A stretch of DNA of 34,726 bases from Streptomyces durocortorensis (GCF_016901035.1 NZ_JAFEUF010000054.1:1-34726), one strand, 5' to 3'. Shown: positions 9,307 to 17,602, counted from the stretch's first letter. Numbers and translations: made by a program. Notes: generated by a model from the sequence alone, not told the origin.

Positions 9307-9708
9307 TCAGGCCTCCACGGCGAGCCGGTGGCGCAGCAGCGCCGCCAGCGCGTCGGCGAACTCCACCGGGTCCACCGGCAGCGTCACGGCGGAATCAGCG
9401 CGGCTCCAGGTGGCCAGCCACGCGTCCTGCGGGCGGCCGATCAGCAGGAGCACCGGCGGGCAGCGGAAGATCTCGTCCTTGATCTGGCGGCAGACGCCCA
9501 TGCCGCCGACGGGGGCCGTCTCCCCGTCCAGCACGCAGACGTCGACGCCGCCGCCGTCCAGCGCCTTCAGGACGGCCGGGAGCGTCGCGCACTCCAGGAA
9601 CTCCACCGGTGGGACGTCCGCGGCAGGCCTGCGACCGGCTGCCAGCCTCACCTGCTCGCGGATGTTGGCGTCGTCGCTGTAGACCAGGACCGTGGCGGTC
9701 GCCTGCAT
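9307..9708 (-). CDS. Orphan, degenerate response-regulator receiver protein
   Basis: 133 aa from the ATG at 9708 (GGAGGAAC ribosome site). It is a single receiver-like domain with no output domain. It starts with beta1 VLVYSDD (acidic pair at about 12-13), has the expected phospho-acceptor Asp in VCVLDGE, and ends in a helix. The conserved Thr/Ser region reads LLLIGRP and the normally invariant Lys before Pro is replaced (TLPVDP), so classical phosphorylation switching is doubtful. It lies between ctaF and ctaE on the opposite strand. It could act by protein-protein contact; the partner is unknown. Confidence 0.75.
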   Translation of the reverse strand: MQATATVLVYSDDANIREQVRLAAGRRPAADVPPVEFLECATLPAVLKALDGGGVDVCVLDGETAPVGGMGVCRQIKDEIFRCPPVLLLIGRPQDAWLATWSRADSAVTLPVDPVEFADALAALLRHRLAVEA

Positions 9709-9896
9709 TGTTCCTCCGTGACATCGACGTCGTCGGGGCTCTCGGGGCATGAACCGATGCGCGGATCGTACTCCGCCCGACCGGCCGTCAGCACCGGTAA
9801 TGACGACGATGGGATGGGCCGTTCGGCGCAGGGTGCGACCCCTGCAGACGGTACGGACACACCGAACGGCACCCCCCGGGGTGAGGGCGGGATAAG

Positions 9897-9917
9897 CGAC
9901 CGACATAATGTCGGTCG
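9897..9917. promoter_or_regulatory. 21-bp perfect palindrome over the ctaE start; candidate operator
   Basis: CGACCGACAT, one centre base, then ATGTCGGTCG forms a perfect 10+1+10 inverted repeat. It contains the upstream ctaE ATG (9908) and a -10-like CATAAT (9904-9909). The weak -35 candidate GTGAGG at 9881-9886 is 17 bp away. A dimeric repressor here would block transcription of ctaE-qcrCAB; alternatively it acts as an RNA hairpin. The palindrome is certain, its role inferred. Confidence 0.55.
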
Positions 9918-10528
9918 TGGCGACAGCAACGACAGTAGAAACCGGGCACGCGCACCCGTCGGTCAATCGGCCGAACCTCACCAGCGTCGGAACCATCATC
10001 TGGTTGAGTTCCGAGCTGATGTTCTTCGCGGCCCTCTTCGCGATGTACTTCACCCTGCGATCGGTGATGGGACCGGATTACTGGAAGGAGATGTCCGACC
10101 ATCTGAACTTCCCGTTCTCGGCGACGAACACCACGATCCTGGTGCTCTCCTCACTCACCTGCCAGCTCGGCGTCTTCGCCGCCGAGCGGGGCGATGTGAA
10201 GAAGCTCCGCACCTGGTTCATCATCACGTTCGTGATGGGTGCGATCTTCATCGGCGGCCAGGTCCTGGAGTACACCGAGCTGGTCAAGGACGCGGGGCTC
10301 TCCCTCTCGTCCGACCCCTACGGCTCGGTGTTCTACCTGACCACCGGCTTCCACGGTCTGCACGTGACAGGCGGTCTCATCGCCTTCCTGCTGGTCCTCG
10401 GCAGAACGTACGCGGCCAAGAGGTTCACCCACGATCAGGCCACCGCCGCCATCGTCGTGTCCTACTACTGGCACTTCGTCGATGTCGTATGGATCGGCCT
10501 GTTCGCAACGATCTACATGATCAAGTAA
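9908..10528 (+). CDS. ctaE: Cytochrome c oxidase subunit III
   Basis: 206-aa integral membrane subunit of the aa3 oxidase with five hydrophobic segments, the short bacterial form without the first two helices. Family features include the N-terminal [11 protein letters not shown] segment, an EYTEL motif after helix 3, [15 protein letters not shown] and the terminal [14 protein letters not shown]. Two in-frame starts exist, ATG 9908 and GTG 9917, and neither has a Shine-Dalgarno sequence. CATAAT at 9904-9909 would put transcription initiation near 9916, favouring a leaderless GTG start (203 aa). It lies 56 bp upstream of qcrC and probably heads ctaE-qcrCAB. Confidence 0.95.
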   Translation: MSVVATATTVETGHAHPSVNRPNLTSVGTIIWLSSELMFFAALFAMYFTLRSVMGPDYWKEMSDHLNFPFSATNTTILVLSSLTCQLGVFAAERGDVKKLRTWFIITFVMGAIFIGGQVLEYTELVKDAGLSLSSDPYGSVFYLTTGFHGLHVTGGLIAFLLVLGRTYAAKRFTHDQATAAIVVSYYWHFVDVVWIGLFATIYMIK

Positions 10529-10584
10529 CCCGGGCTCGCACCCGCCCACCATCGACGCAGAAGATCCTGACACCGGGGTAATCC

Positions 10585-11394
10585 GTGAAAAAGCTCTCCG
10601 CACGACGACGCCATCCGCTGGCGGCGGTCGTCGTACTACTCCTCGCGCTGGCGGCTACCGGGGGGCTGTACGCCGCGTTTGCGCCTGCGGGCAAGGCGCA
10701 GGCCGATGAAACCGCCCAGTCCCTCGCCATCGAAGAGGGCAAGAAGCTCTACGCCGTAGGCTGCGCCAGCTGCCACGGAACCGGCGGTCAGGGCACCACC
10801 GACGGGCCGTCCCTCGTGGGCGTGGGCTCCGCCGCCGTCGACTTCCAGGTCGGTACGGGCCGTATGCCCGCGCAGCAGCCGGGCGCCCAGGTACCGAAGA
10901 AGAAGGTCATCTACAGCCAGGCGGAGATCGACCAGCTCGCGGCGTACGTCGCGTCGCTCGGCGCCGGTCCCGTCACGCCGACCGACAAGCAGGTCGACCC
11001 GGCGGGCGCGGACGTCGCCAACGGTGGCGAACTGTTCCGCACCAACTGCGCCCAGTGCCACAACTTCACCGGTAAGGGCGGAGCCCTGACGGAGGGCAAG
11101 TACGCGCCCGACCTCGAAGGTGTGAGCCCGAAGCACATCTACGAGGCCATGCAGACCGGCCCGCAGAGCATGCCCTCCTTCCCCGACACGACGATGCCGG
11201 AGCAGGAGAAGAAGGACATCATCGCGTACATCGAGTCCGTGAACGGTGACGAGACGGAGAGCCCCGGCGGTCTGGCCCTCGGCGGTCTCGGTCCGGTCAG
11301 CGAAGGTCTGTTCGCCTGGATCTTCGGACTCGGCGCGCTCGTCGCAGTCGCCGTTTGGGTCGCGGCCCACACCGCTAAGGCCAAGAAGTCATGA
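10585..11394 (+). CDS. qcrC: Di-haem cytochrome c subunit of the cytochrome bc1 complex
   Basis: 269 aa. It carries electrons from the Rieske centre straight to CuA in the bc1-aa3 supercomplex and replaces soluble cytochrome c. N-terminal membrane segment about 11-33; two c-type domains with CxxCH haem sites at residues 60-64 (CASCH) and 155-159 (CAQCH); Met ligands are likely in the GRMPAQQP and SMPSFP segments; C-terminal membrane helix 243-262. GTG start with a GGGG ribosome site. The stop overlaps the qcrA start (ATGA). Confidence 0.96.
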   Translation: MKKLSARRRHPLAAVVVLLLALAATGGLYAAFAPAGKAQADETAQSLAIEEGKKLYAVGCASCHGTGGQGTTDGPSLVGVGSAAVDFQVGTGRMPAQQPGAQVPKKKVIYSQAEIDQLAAYVASLGAGPVTPTDKQVDPAGADVANGGELFRTNCAQCHNFTGKGGALTEGKYAPDLEGVSPKHIYEAMQTGPQSMPSFPDTTMPEQEKKDIIAYIESVNGDETESPGGLALGGLGPVSEGLFAWIFGLGALVAVAVWVAAHTAKAKKS

Positions 11395-12443
11395 GTAGCC
11401 AACAGATTCCAGAAGACAGCCTGCCCGCTGTGCAGGAGACCGCGCACGGCGCGGTCGAGGGTACGGACGACCCGTTCGCCGACCCGGGGCTGCCGGCCCA
11501 CAAGCCGCGCATCCAGGACCTCGACGAACGCGCCGCGAACCGCTCCGAGCGGGCCGTCGCGCTCATGTTCACCCTCTCGATGCTGGCGACGGTGGGCTTC
11601 ATCGCCTCCTACGTCATCTTCCCGGTGGACAAGATCGTCTACATCTGGCCGTTCGGCCATGTGAGCGCGCTCAACTTCTCCCTGGGTCTCACCCTGGGCG
11701 CGGCGCTCTTCTTCATCGGAGCGGGAGCCGTCCACTGGGCGCGCACCCTGATGTCCGACGTCGAGGTCGCCGCCGACCGCCACCCGATCGAGGCCACGCC
11801 CGAGGTCAAGGCCCAGGTCATGGCCGACTTCGCGGCCGGCGCCGAGGAGTCCGCGATCGGTCGGCGCAAGCTGATCCGCAACACCATGTTCGGTGCGCTG
11901 GCCCTGGTGCCGCTCTCCGGTGTGGTCCTGCTGCGCGACCTCGGTCCGCTGCCGGAGAAGAAGCTCCGTACCACCCTGTGGGCCGAGGGCAAGCAGCTCA
12001 TCAACATGAACACGATGAAGCCGCTGCGCCCCGAGCACATCACCGTCGGGTCGCTGGCCTTCGCCATGCCCGAGGGTCTCGACCCGGAGTCGCACGACTT
12101 CCAGACGCAGATGGGCAAGGCCGCCCTGATGATCGTCCGCATCGAGCCGGACGACATCAAGGACAAGCGCCAGCGTGACTGGGCCCACGAGGGCATCGTC
12201 GCGTTCTCCAAGATCTGCACCCACGTCGGCTGCCCGATCAGCCTGTACGAGCAGCAGACGCATCACGTGCTCTGCCCGTGCCACCAGTCCACCTTCGACC
12301 TCTCCGACGGCGCTCGCGTCATCTTCGGTCCGGCCGGCCACCCCCTTCCGCAGCTGCGGATCGGTGTCAACAGCGAGGGCAACCTCGAGGCGCTCGGCGA
12401 CTTCGACGAGCCCGTCGGTGCTGCCTTCTGGGAGCGCGGATGA
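11391..12443 (+). CDS. qcrA: Rieske iron-sulfur subunit of the cytochrome bc1 complex
   Basis: 350 aa. Oxidises menaquinol and passes one electron to QcrC. A charged N-terminal extension of about 50 residues is followed by three hydrophobic segments (about 56-77, 93-113 and 166-182), the actinobacterial topology. The 2Fe-2S domain has box I CTHVGC (Cys276, His278 ligands; Cys281) and box II CPCH (Cys295, His298 ligands; Cys297), with Cys281-Cys297 the expected disulfide. The start overlaps the qcrC stop and the stop overlaps the qcrB start, both as ATGA. Confidence 0.96.
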   Translation: MSSQQIPEDSLPAVQETAHGAVEGTDDPFADPGLPAHKPRIQDLDERAANRSERAVALMFTLSMLATVGFIASYVIFPVDKIVYIWPFGHVSALNFSLGLTLGAALFFIGAGAVHWARTLMSDVEVAADRHPIEATPEVKAQVMADFAAGAEESAIGRRKLIRNTMFGALALVPLSGVVLLRDLGPLPEKKLRTTLWAEGKQLINMNTMKPLRPEHITVGSLAFAMPEGLDPESHDFQTQMGKAALMIVRIEPDDIKDKRQRDWAHEGIVAFSKICTHVGCPISLYEQQTHHVLCPCHQSTFDLSDGARVIFGPAGHPLPQLRIGVNSEGNLEALGDFDEPVGAAFWERG

Positions 12444-14089
12444 GTACGACGACGAAAAACCCCTCCGCCGCCGAACCGGCGAGCGGGCGCAAGGCTCCGG
12501 CCGGCGAGCGGGTGGCCGACTGGGCGGACGGCCGGCTGGGCATCTACGGCCTCGCCAAGGCCAACATGCGCAAGATCTTCCCGGACCACTGGTCCTTCAT
12601 GCTCGGTGAGGTCTGCCTCTACAGCTTCATCATCATCATCCTCACGGGTGTGTATCTGACGCTGTTCTTCCAGCCGAGCATGGGCGAGATCGTCTACCAC
12701 GGTCCGTACGAGCCCATGCAGGGCATCCGGATGTCCGAGGCCTACGCCTCGACCCTGAAGATCAGCTTCGAGGTCCGCGGCGGTCTGCTGGTCCGGCAGA
12801 TCCACCACTGGGCCGCGCTGATCTTCCTGGCCGGCATGTTCGTGCACATGATGCGCGTCTTCTTCACGGGCGCCTTCCGCAAGCCGCGCGAGATCAACTG
12901 GCTCTTCGGCTTCCTGCTGTTCGTGCTCGGCATGTTCACCGGGTTCACCGGCTACTCCCTCCCGGACGACCTGCTCTCCGGTACGGGTGTCCGCTTCACC
13001 CAGGGCGCGATCCTGTCCGTGCCGATCGTCGGTACGTACATCTCGATGTTCCTGTTCGGCGGCGAGTTCCCCGGCCACGACTTCGTGGCCCGGTTCTACT
13101 CGATCCACATCCTGCTGCTGCCGGGCATCATGCTTGGCCTGCTGGTGGCCCACCTGATCCTGGTCTTCTACCACAAGCACACGCAGTTCGCGGGCCCCGG
13201 CCGGACCAACAAGAACGTCGTCGGCATGCCGCTGCTGCCCGTGTACATGGCGAAGGCCGGAGGGTTCTTCTTCCTCGTCTTCGGCGTCATCGCGATCATC
13301 TCGGCCATCGCCACGATCAACCCGATCTGGGCGCTCGGCCCGTACCGCGTCGACCAGGTGTCCACCGGCGCCCAGCCCGACTGGTACATGGGCTTCGCCG
13401 AGGGTCTGGTCCGCGTGATGCCGGGCTGGGAGATCAACCTGTGGGGCCACACGCTCGCCCTGGGCGTGTTCATCCCGCTGGTCGCCTTCGGCGTGGTCCT
13501 CACCGTGATCGCGGTGTACCCGTTCGTCGAGTCCTGGATCACCGGCGACAAGCGCGAGCACCACATCCTGGACCGCCCGCGCAACGTCCCGACCCGTACG
13601 GGCCTCGGCGTCGCCTGGATCACGGCGTACTTCATCGGCCTCGTCGGCGGTGGAAACGACCTGTGGGCCACGCACTTCCACCTGTCGATCAACTCGATCA
13701 CCTGGTTCGTCCGGATCTTCTTCTTCGTCGGACCGGTCATCGCGTTCATCGTCACCAAGCGGATCTGCCTCGGCCTTCAGCGCCGCGACCGGGAGAAGGT
13801 GCTGCACGGCCGCGAGACCGGCATCATCAAGCGCCTGCCGCACGGTGAGTTCGTCGAGATCCACGAGCCGCTCAGCCCCGGGCAGCTGCACACGCTCACG
13901 GCGCACGAGCAGTACAAGCCGCTCGAACTCGGCCCGGCGGTCGACGAGAACGGCGTCAAGCGCAAGATCTCCCCGGTGCAGAAGCTGCGCGCCAAGCTCA
14001 GCAAGGGGTACTTCGCCGACGGGAACCAGATCCCCAAGGCGACCCCCGAGGAGTACAAGGAGATCAGCGAGGGCCACGGCCACCACTGA
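12440..14089 (+). CDS. qcrB: Cytochrome b subunit of the cytochrome bc1 complex
   Basis: 549 aa from the ATG at 12440 (overlapping the qcrA stop). Integral membrane quinol oxidase core. Haem b ligands are His122/His136 in helix B (14 apart) and His223/His238 in helix D (15 apart, the b6-like spacing). A PDW motif follows at the Qo region (AQPDWYMGFAEG). A C-terminal cytosolic extension of about 120 residues, rich in charged residues and ending Gly-His-Gly-His-His, is typical of the actinobacterial form. It is the target of Q203-class inhibitors in mycobacteria. The operon ends with the hairpin at 14114-14144. Confidence 0.96.
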   Translation: MSTTTKNPSAAEPASGRKAPAGERVADWADGRLGIYGLAKANMRKIFPDHWSFMLGEVCLYSFIIIILTGVYLTLFFQPSMGEIVYHGPYEPMQGIRMSEAYASTLKISFEVRGGLLVRQIHHWAALIFLAGMFVHMMRVFFTGAFRKPREINWLFGFLLFVLGMFTGFTGYSLPDDLLSGTGVRFTQGAILSVPIVGTYISMFLFGGEFPGHDFVARFYSIHILLLPGIMLGLLVAHLILVFYHKHTQFAGPGRTNKNVVGMPLLPVYMAKAGGFFFLVFGVIAIISAIATINPIWALGPYRVDQVSTGAQPDWYMGFAEGLVRVMPGWEINLWGHTLALGVFIPLVAFGVVLTVIAVYPFVESWITGDKREHHILDRPRNVPTRTGLGVAWITAYFIGLVGGGNDLWATHFHLSINSITWFVRIFFFVGPVIAFIVTKRICLGLQRRDREKVLHGRETGIIKRLPHGEFVEIHEPLSPGQLHTLTAHEQYKPLELGPAVDENGVKRKISPVQKLRAKLSKGYFADGNQIPKATPEEYKEISEGHGHH

Positions 14090-14113
14090 TCACCTGACCT
14101 GATCGCCACCGTG

Positions 14114-14144
14114 AGAGCCCCGTCCATTCGATGGACGGGGCTCT
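14114..14144 (+). terminator. Terminator of the ctaE-qcrCAB operon
   Basis: Perfect 14-bp stem AGAGCCCCGTCCAT (14114-14127) / ATGGACGGGGCTCT (14131-14144) with a TCG loop, 25 bp after the qcrB stop. Confidence 0.9.
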
Positions 14145-14212
14145 TCGCGGTCCCCGGGGCTGGATAGGGTGGAGCCGATCCTTCTGACCGGCTGTGGACC
14201 CTGGAGCGGACC

Positions 14213-15277
14213 ATGAACGTTGTGACCCCGAGCGGCGGCGACAGCGTGGCGGACCGTTCCTGGCCCGGCCTCCTGAACCCCCTCCTGCGCGGCGAGAACC
14301 TCTCCTCCGAGGAGACCGCCTGGGCCATGGACCGCATCATGAGCGGCGAGGCCACCGACGCGCAGATCGCCGGGTTCGCCGTCGCGCTGCGGGCCAAGGG
14401 CGAGACCGTCGACGAGGTCACCGGCCTGGTCCGCGCGATGTACGCGCACGCCAACACCATCGAGGTGCCCGGCCGCACCGTCGACATCGTCGGCACCGGC
14501 GGCGACCTCGCCAAGACCGTCAACATCTCCACCATGTCCGCGATCGTCATCGCCGGCACCGGCGCCAAGGTCGTCAAGCACGGCAACCGGGCCGCCTCCT
14601 CCGCGAGCGGCTCCTCCGACGTACTGGAGAAGCTCGGCGTCAACCTGGAGCTGACCCCGCGCCGGGTGGTCGAGGTCGCCGAGCAGGCGGGCATCACCTT
14701 CTGCTTCGCCGTGAAGTTCCACCCCGCCCTGCGGTACGCCGCCAAGGCCCGCAAGGAACTCGGCGCGCAGACCACGTTCAACATCCTGGGCCCCCTCACC
14801 AACCCGGCCCAGGTCCGCGCCCAGGCGGTCGGCGTCGCGGACGCGCGGATGGCGCCCATCGTCGCGGGCGTGCTCGCCGACCGGGGCAACTCCGCCCTGG
14901 TCTTCCGCGGCGACGACGGGCTCGACGAGCTGACCACCACCGCCACCTCCCGGGTCTGGGTGGTGCGCGACGGAGCGGTCCGCGAGGAGGCGTTCGACCC
15001 GCGTGACGTCGGGCTGCCCATCGTCCCGGTCGAGGCGCTGCGCGGCGCGGACGCCTCGTACAACGCCGATGTGGCCCGCCGCCTGCTGGACGGCGAGGAG
15101 GGCGCGGTACGGGAAGCGGTGCTGCTCAACTCGGCGGCGGCCCTGGTCGCCCTGGACCCGGGGACCGGCACGCTGACCGAGCAGCTCGCGGCGAAGATCG
15201 CGGTGGCGGCCGAGTCCGTCGACTCCGGGGCGGCCAAGCGGGCCCTGGAGCGCTGGGTGGCGGCCAGCAACGCCTGA
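14213..15277 (+). CDS. trpD: Anthranilate phosphoribosyltransferase
   Basis: 354 aa, ATG start with GGAGCGG upstream. Transfers phosphoribose from PRPP to anthranilate, the second step of tryptophan synthesis (EC 2.4.2.18). Motifs: VGTGGD with NISTMSAI (PRPP/Mg binding, about 97-110), [21 protein letters not shown] (123-143) and [10 protein letters not shown]. The helical N-terminal domain ([25 protein letters not shown]) is complete. It stands alone, away from other trp genes; a -10-like TAGGGT lies at about 14165. Followed by a stem-loop at 15280-15303. Confidence 0.95.
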   Translation: MNVVTPSGGDSVADRSWPGLLNPLLRGENLSSEETAWAMDRIMSGEATDAQIAGFAVALRAKGETVDEVTGLVRAMYAHANTIEVPGRTVDIVGTGGDLAKTVNISTMSAIVIAGTGAKVVKHGNRAASSASGSSDVLEKLGVNLELTPRRVVEVAEQAGITFCFAVKFHPALRYAAKARKELGAQTTFNILGPLTNPAQVRAQAVGVADARMAPIVAGVLADRGNSALVFRGDDGLDELTTTATSRVWVVRDGAVREEAFDPRDVGLPIVPVEALRGADASYNADVARRLLDGEEGAVREAVLLNSAAALVALDPGTGTLTEQLAAKIAVAAESVDSGAAKRALERWVAASNA

Positions 15278-15279
15278 GC

Positions 15280-15303
15280 GCGCCGGAGAGGCACCTCCGG
15301 CGC
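15280..15303 (+). terminator. Terminator hairpin after trpD
   Basis: GCGCCGGAG (15280-15288) pairs with CTCCGGCGC (15295-15303) around a 6-nt loop, starting two bases after the trpD stop. Confidence 0.65.
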
Positions 15304-15317
15304 ACACGGTGTGACCC

Positions 15318-15491
15318 AGGGCCTGTCGTCACACTGCCGTCTGCCGGGCGACGCCTGGCACGCACGCTCACTGCGTTGCCGAAATGCCCTAGTAGCTCCG
15401 CTACGAGACCATTCCGGCGCCTTGCGATCGCACGCACCATCCGCCGCCCGGCCGCCCTTCGGGCGACGACGGCAGTTTGACGACAGGCCCT
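15318..15491. mobile_element. MITE-like 174-bp long inverted-repeat element
   Basis: The ends are 24-bp terminal inverted repeats: AGGGCCTGTCGTCA... at 15318-15341 and its reverse complement at 15468-15491, differing at one position. The interior is also an imperfect palindrome: GCCGGGCG-CG--TGG--CG on the left matches the reverse complement of the right arm, with the apex GTAGC-TCC-GCTAC. The right arm carries an extra small hairpin (GCCC TTC GGGC). No ORF inside encodes a transposase. It separates trpD from the stem-loop at 15493. I take it for a non-autonomous element mobilised in trans. It has the look of a repeat dispersed in streptomycete genomes, which I cannot verify here. Confidence 0.7.
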
Positions 15492-15492
15492 A

Positions 15493-15519
15493 GGCGCAGT
15501 CCGGATGCCGGACTGCGCC
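15493..15519 (+). terminator. Stem-loop, possibly a second trpD terminator
   Basis: Perfect 12-bp stem GGCGCAGTCCGG (15493-15504) / CCGGACTGCGCC (15508-15519) with an ATG loop, directly after the MITE-like element and before the SAM-IV promoter. It may have served trpD before the insertion. Confidence 0.6.
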
Positions 15520-15520
15520 C

Positions 15521-15548
15521 TTGCGCGTGCGGACACGTATGGCAAGAT
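15521..15548 (+). promoter_or_regulatory. Candidate promoter of the SAM-IV riboswitch transcript
   Basis: TTGCGC (15521-15526), a 16-bp spacer and CAAGAT (15543-15548). The start point would fall at about 15555, exactly where the aptamer begins. Confidence 0.4.
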
Positions 15549-15556
15549 GCTGCGCA

Positions 15557-15673
15557 GGTCATGAGTGACAGCGACTACGGCCCCGGCCCGCTGTCCGGCA
15601 ACCCTCCGTCCGTGGCGGGGTGCCCCGGGTGAAGACCAGGCCGTAGGCAGCGAGGTCTGCGGCAAGCGCGGGC
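15557..15673 (+). ncRNA. SAM-IV riboswitch
   Basis: The sequence follows the actinobacterial S-adenosylmethionine-IV aptamer closely: GGTCATGAGT..., ...CCGGCAACCCTCC..., GGGGTGCCCCGGGTGAAGACC, and the 3' pseudoknot part ending GGCAAGCGCGGG. P1 is GGTC (15557-15560) with GACC (15636-15639). A perfect hairpin GGCATCC-AGC-GGATGCC (15679-15695) follows at once. A small ORF and a weak stem CAGGGC/GCCCTG (15760-15779) lie between the aptamer and the coding sequence. It should reduce expression of the class V aminotransferase gene when SAM is plentiful. Confidence 0.88.
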
Positions 15674-15729
15674 CCCTCGGCATCCAGCGGATGCCAGCCC
15701 CCGGGGTCCTGGTCCCTAGGGAGCCTTCT

Positions 15730-15750
15730 GTGAGCAAGCGAATGCGTTAG
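15730..15750 (+). CDS. Possible 6-codon leader peptide (MSKRMR)
   Basis: GTG AGC AAG CGA ATG CGT TAG, with AGGGAG (15718-15723) at good ribosome-site distance. That site lies inside the self-complementary TCCCTAGGGA (15713-15722), so it can be hidden by folding. It sits between the SAM-IV aptamer and the coding sequence it controls. The arrangement is visible; translation is a guess. Confidence 0.35.
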   Translation: MSKRMR

Positions 15751-15879
15751 GGCTCGTCCCAGGGCTTTTTCACGCCCTGAGCTGACCGCCCTTCTTCAGC
15801 GCACCTTTTTCCTTCCTTCTCCGCGCCGCCGCGTATCCGCAGGCGCGTGGGTTTCGCCTGCCTGTTACGGGAGTTCGCC

Positions 15880-17259
15880 ATGTCTGTCCCCACCGCTGCC
15901 CTCGACTCGTCGGTTTGTGCCCCGCTGCCCGTTCTGGGCCAGGACGTCACCGTTCCGCTCGTCACCGGCGGTGAGGTCACCTACGCCGCGCTCGACTACG
16001 CCGCCAGCGCCCCGGCCCTCCAGCGGGTCTGGGACGACGTCGCCGCGTACGCCCCGTACTACGGCAGCGTCCACCGCGGCGCCGGCTACCTCTCGCAGCT
16101 CTCCACCGACCTCTTCGAGAACAGCCGCCGCACGGTCGCGGAGTTCCTCGGCTGCCGCGCCGAGGACCAGGTGGTCTTCACCCGCTCCACGACCGACTCC
16201 CTCAACCTGCTGGCCGCCGCGATCCCCGCCGACTGCCAGGTGTTCGTGTACGAGACCGAGCACCACGCGTCCCTGCTGCCCTGGCGCGACGCCCAGGTCA
16301 CCTACCTCAACGCGCCCCGCACCCCGGGCCAGGCCGTCGAGACGCTGGAGCGCGCGCTCGCCGACCGCGACCCCTACGGCCCCGCCCTCGTCTGCGTCAC
16401 CGGCGCCTCCAACGTGACCGGCGAGCTGTGGCCGGTGAAGGAACTCGCCGCCGCCGCCCACGCGCACGGCGCGCGCACCGTCCTGGACGCCGCCCAGCTC
16501 GCCCCGCACCACCCCGTGGACATCGCCGAACTGGACGTCGACTGGGTCGCGTTCTCCGGGCACAAGCTGTACGCGCCCTTCGGCTCCGGCGTCCTCGCGG
16601 GCCGCGCCGACTGGCTCCAGGCGGCCGAGCCGTACCTTGCCGGCGGCGGCGCCTCCCGCAAGGTCGCCCGGCGCGCCGACGGCGGCGTGGACGTCGACTG
16701 GCACACCACGGCCGCCCGCCACGAGGCCGGTTCGCCCAACGTCATCGGCGTCTACTCCATCGCCTCCGCCTGCAAGGCCCTCACCGAGGCGGGCTTCGAC
16801 AACCTCGTCGCCCGGGAGCAGGAGTTGGTGTCCCGGGTCCGCGAAGGGCTCGCCGAGGTCCCCGAGGTCCAGGTGCTCTCGCTCTTCGGCGACGACGCGC
16901 CCCGGGTCGGTGTCATCTCCTTCGTGGTGCGTGGCTGGAACAGCTCGCACTTCGCCGCCGCCCTCTCCGCCGAATACGGCATCGGTGTGCGCGACGGCCT
17001 TTTCTGCGCCCACCCGCTCGTGCGCACCCTGCTGGGCAGCGACCCGCAGGACCCGGGCGAGTGCGGCGCGCCGGAGGCCGAGCCGGGCGAGCGCTCGCTC
17101 AACGCGATCCGGGTGAGCTTCGGGGCCGGTACGCCCGACGAGCACATCGACCGCTTCCTGCGCGCGGTCTCCGAGCTGGTCCGCGAGGGCGCCCGGTGGA
17201 ACTACCGCACCGAGGACGGCCGCTGCGTCCCGGACCGCGGCGAGGCCGCCCGGATCTGA
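15880..17259 (+). CDS. SufS-like class V aminotransferase (probable cysteine desulfurase or lyase) under SAM-IV control
   Basis: 459 aa from the ATG at 15880 (ACGGGAG upstream). PLP fold type I: TRSTTDSLNLL (101-111), the EHHA motif at 127-130 typical of SufS-type enzymes, VLDAAQ (201-206) and SGHKLYAPFG with Schiff-base Lys229. The C-terminal RDGLFCAHPL has Cys376 where SufS enzymes have RTGHHCAQP, so a persulfide chemistry is possible. The SAM riboswitch upstream ties it to sulfur or methionine metabolism rather than general Fe-S assembly, and no suf genes adjoin it. It ends at a bidirectional terminator. The exact substrate is unknown. Confidence 0.85.
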   Translation: MSVPTAALDSSVCAPLPVLGQDVTVPLVTGGEVTYAALDYAASAPALQRVWDDVAAYAPYYGSVHRGAGYLSQLSTDLFENSRRTVAEFLGCRAEDQVVFTRSTTDSLNLLAAAIPADCQVFVYETEHHASLLPWRDAQVTYLNAPRTPGQAVETLERALADRDPYGPALVCVTGASNVTGELWPVKELAAAAHAHGARTVLDAAQLAPHHPVDIAELDVDWVAFSGHKLYAPFGSGVLAGRADWLQAAEPYLAGGGASRKVARRADGGVDVDWHTTAARHEAGSPNVIGVYSIASACKALTEAGFDNLVAREQELVSRVREGLAEVPEVQVLSLFGDDAPRVGVISFVVRGWNSSHFAAALSAEYGIGVRDGLFCAHPLVRTLLGSDPQDPGECGAPEAEPGERSLNAIRVSFGAGTPDEHIDRFLRAVSELVREGARWNYRTEDGRCVPDRGEAARI

Positions 17260-17271
17260 GGCCGGTGACAC

Positions 17272-17310
17272 GTCGGCCGGGAACAGGCGGCTTGCCCGTT
17301 CCCGGCCGAC
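17272..17310. terminator. Bidirectional terminator between convergent genes
   Basis: 13-bp perfect stem GTCGGCCGGGAAC (17272-17284) / GTTCCCGGCCGAC (17298-17310), between the class V aminotransferase and the Lrp-type gene. Confidence 0.85.
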
Positions 17311-17320
17311 ATACGTGGAG

Positions 17321-17602
17321 TTACGCGTCCAGGCCGATGGCGAACGCCGCTTCCAGGTCGTGCTGGGAGTACGTACGGAACGCCACATGAGTGTCCGTGC
17401 CCTCGACGCCCGGGATCTTGCTGATCCGGCCGGGGATGACATCGGCGAGGTCGTCGTGCCTGGCGACCCGGACCATGGCGATCAGGTCGTAGGTGCCGGT
17501 CACGGAGAAGACCTCGCTGACGCTGTCCAGCGCGGCGATGGCCTCGGCGATCTCCGGAATCCGGTCCACGCTGGTCTTGATGAGCACGATCGCGGTGATC
17601 AC
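17321..17602 (-). CDS. Stand-alone Lrp/AsnC ligand-binding (RAM) domain protein
   Basis: 93 aa, GTG start at 17602. It consists only of the ACT-like RAM domain of Lrp/AsnC regulators: IVLIKTSVDRIPEIAEAIAAL, VSEVFSVTGTYDLIAMVRV, and the C-terminal THVAFRTYSQHDLEAAF strand-helix. There is no DNA-binding domain, so it may bind a small ligand or modulate a full-length regulator by hetero-oligomerisation. Its start overlaps the rhomboid stop by four bases (GTGA), so the two genes are co-translated. Confidence 0.88.
   Translation of the reverse strand: MITAIVLIKTSVDRIPEIAEAIAALDSVSEVFSVTGTYDLIAMVRVARHDDLADVIPGRISKIPGVEGTDTHVAFRTYSQHDLEAAFAIGLDA

Noticed and set aside
15311..15493. Small ORF inside the palindromic element
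   Set aside because: No ribosome site; the sequence is explained by the inverted-repeat structure.
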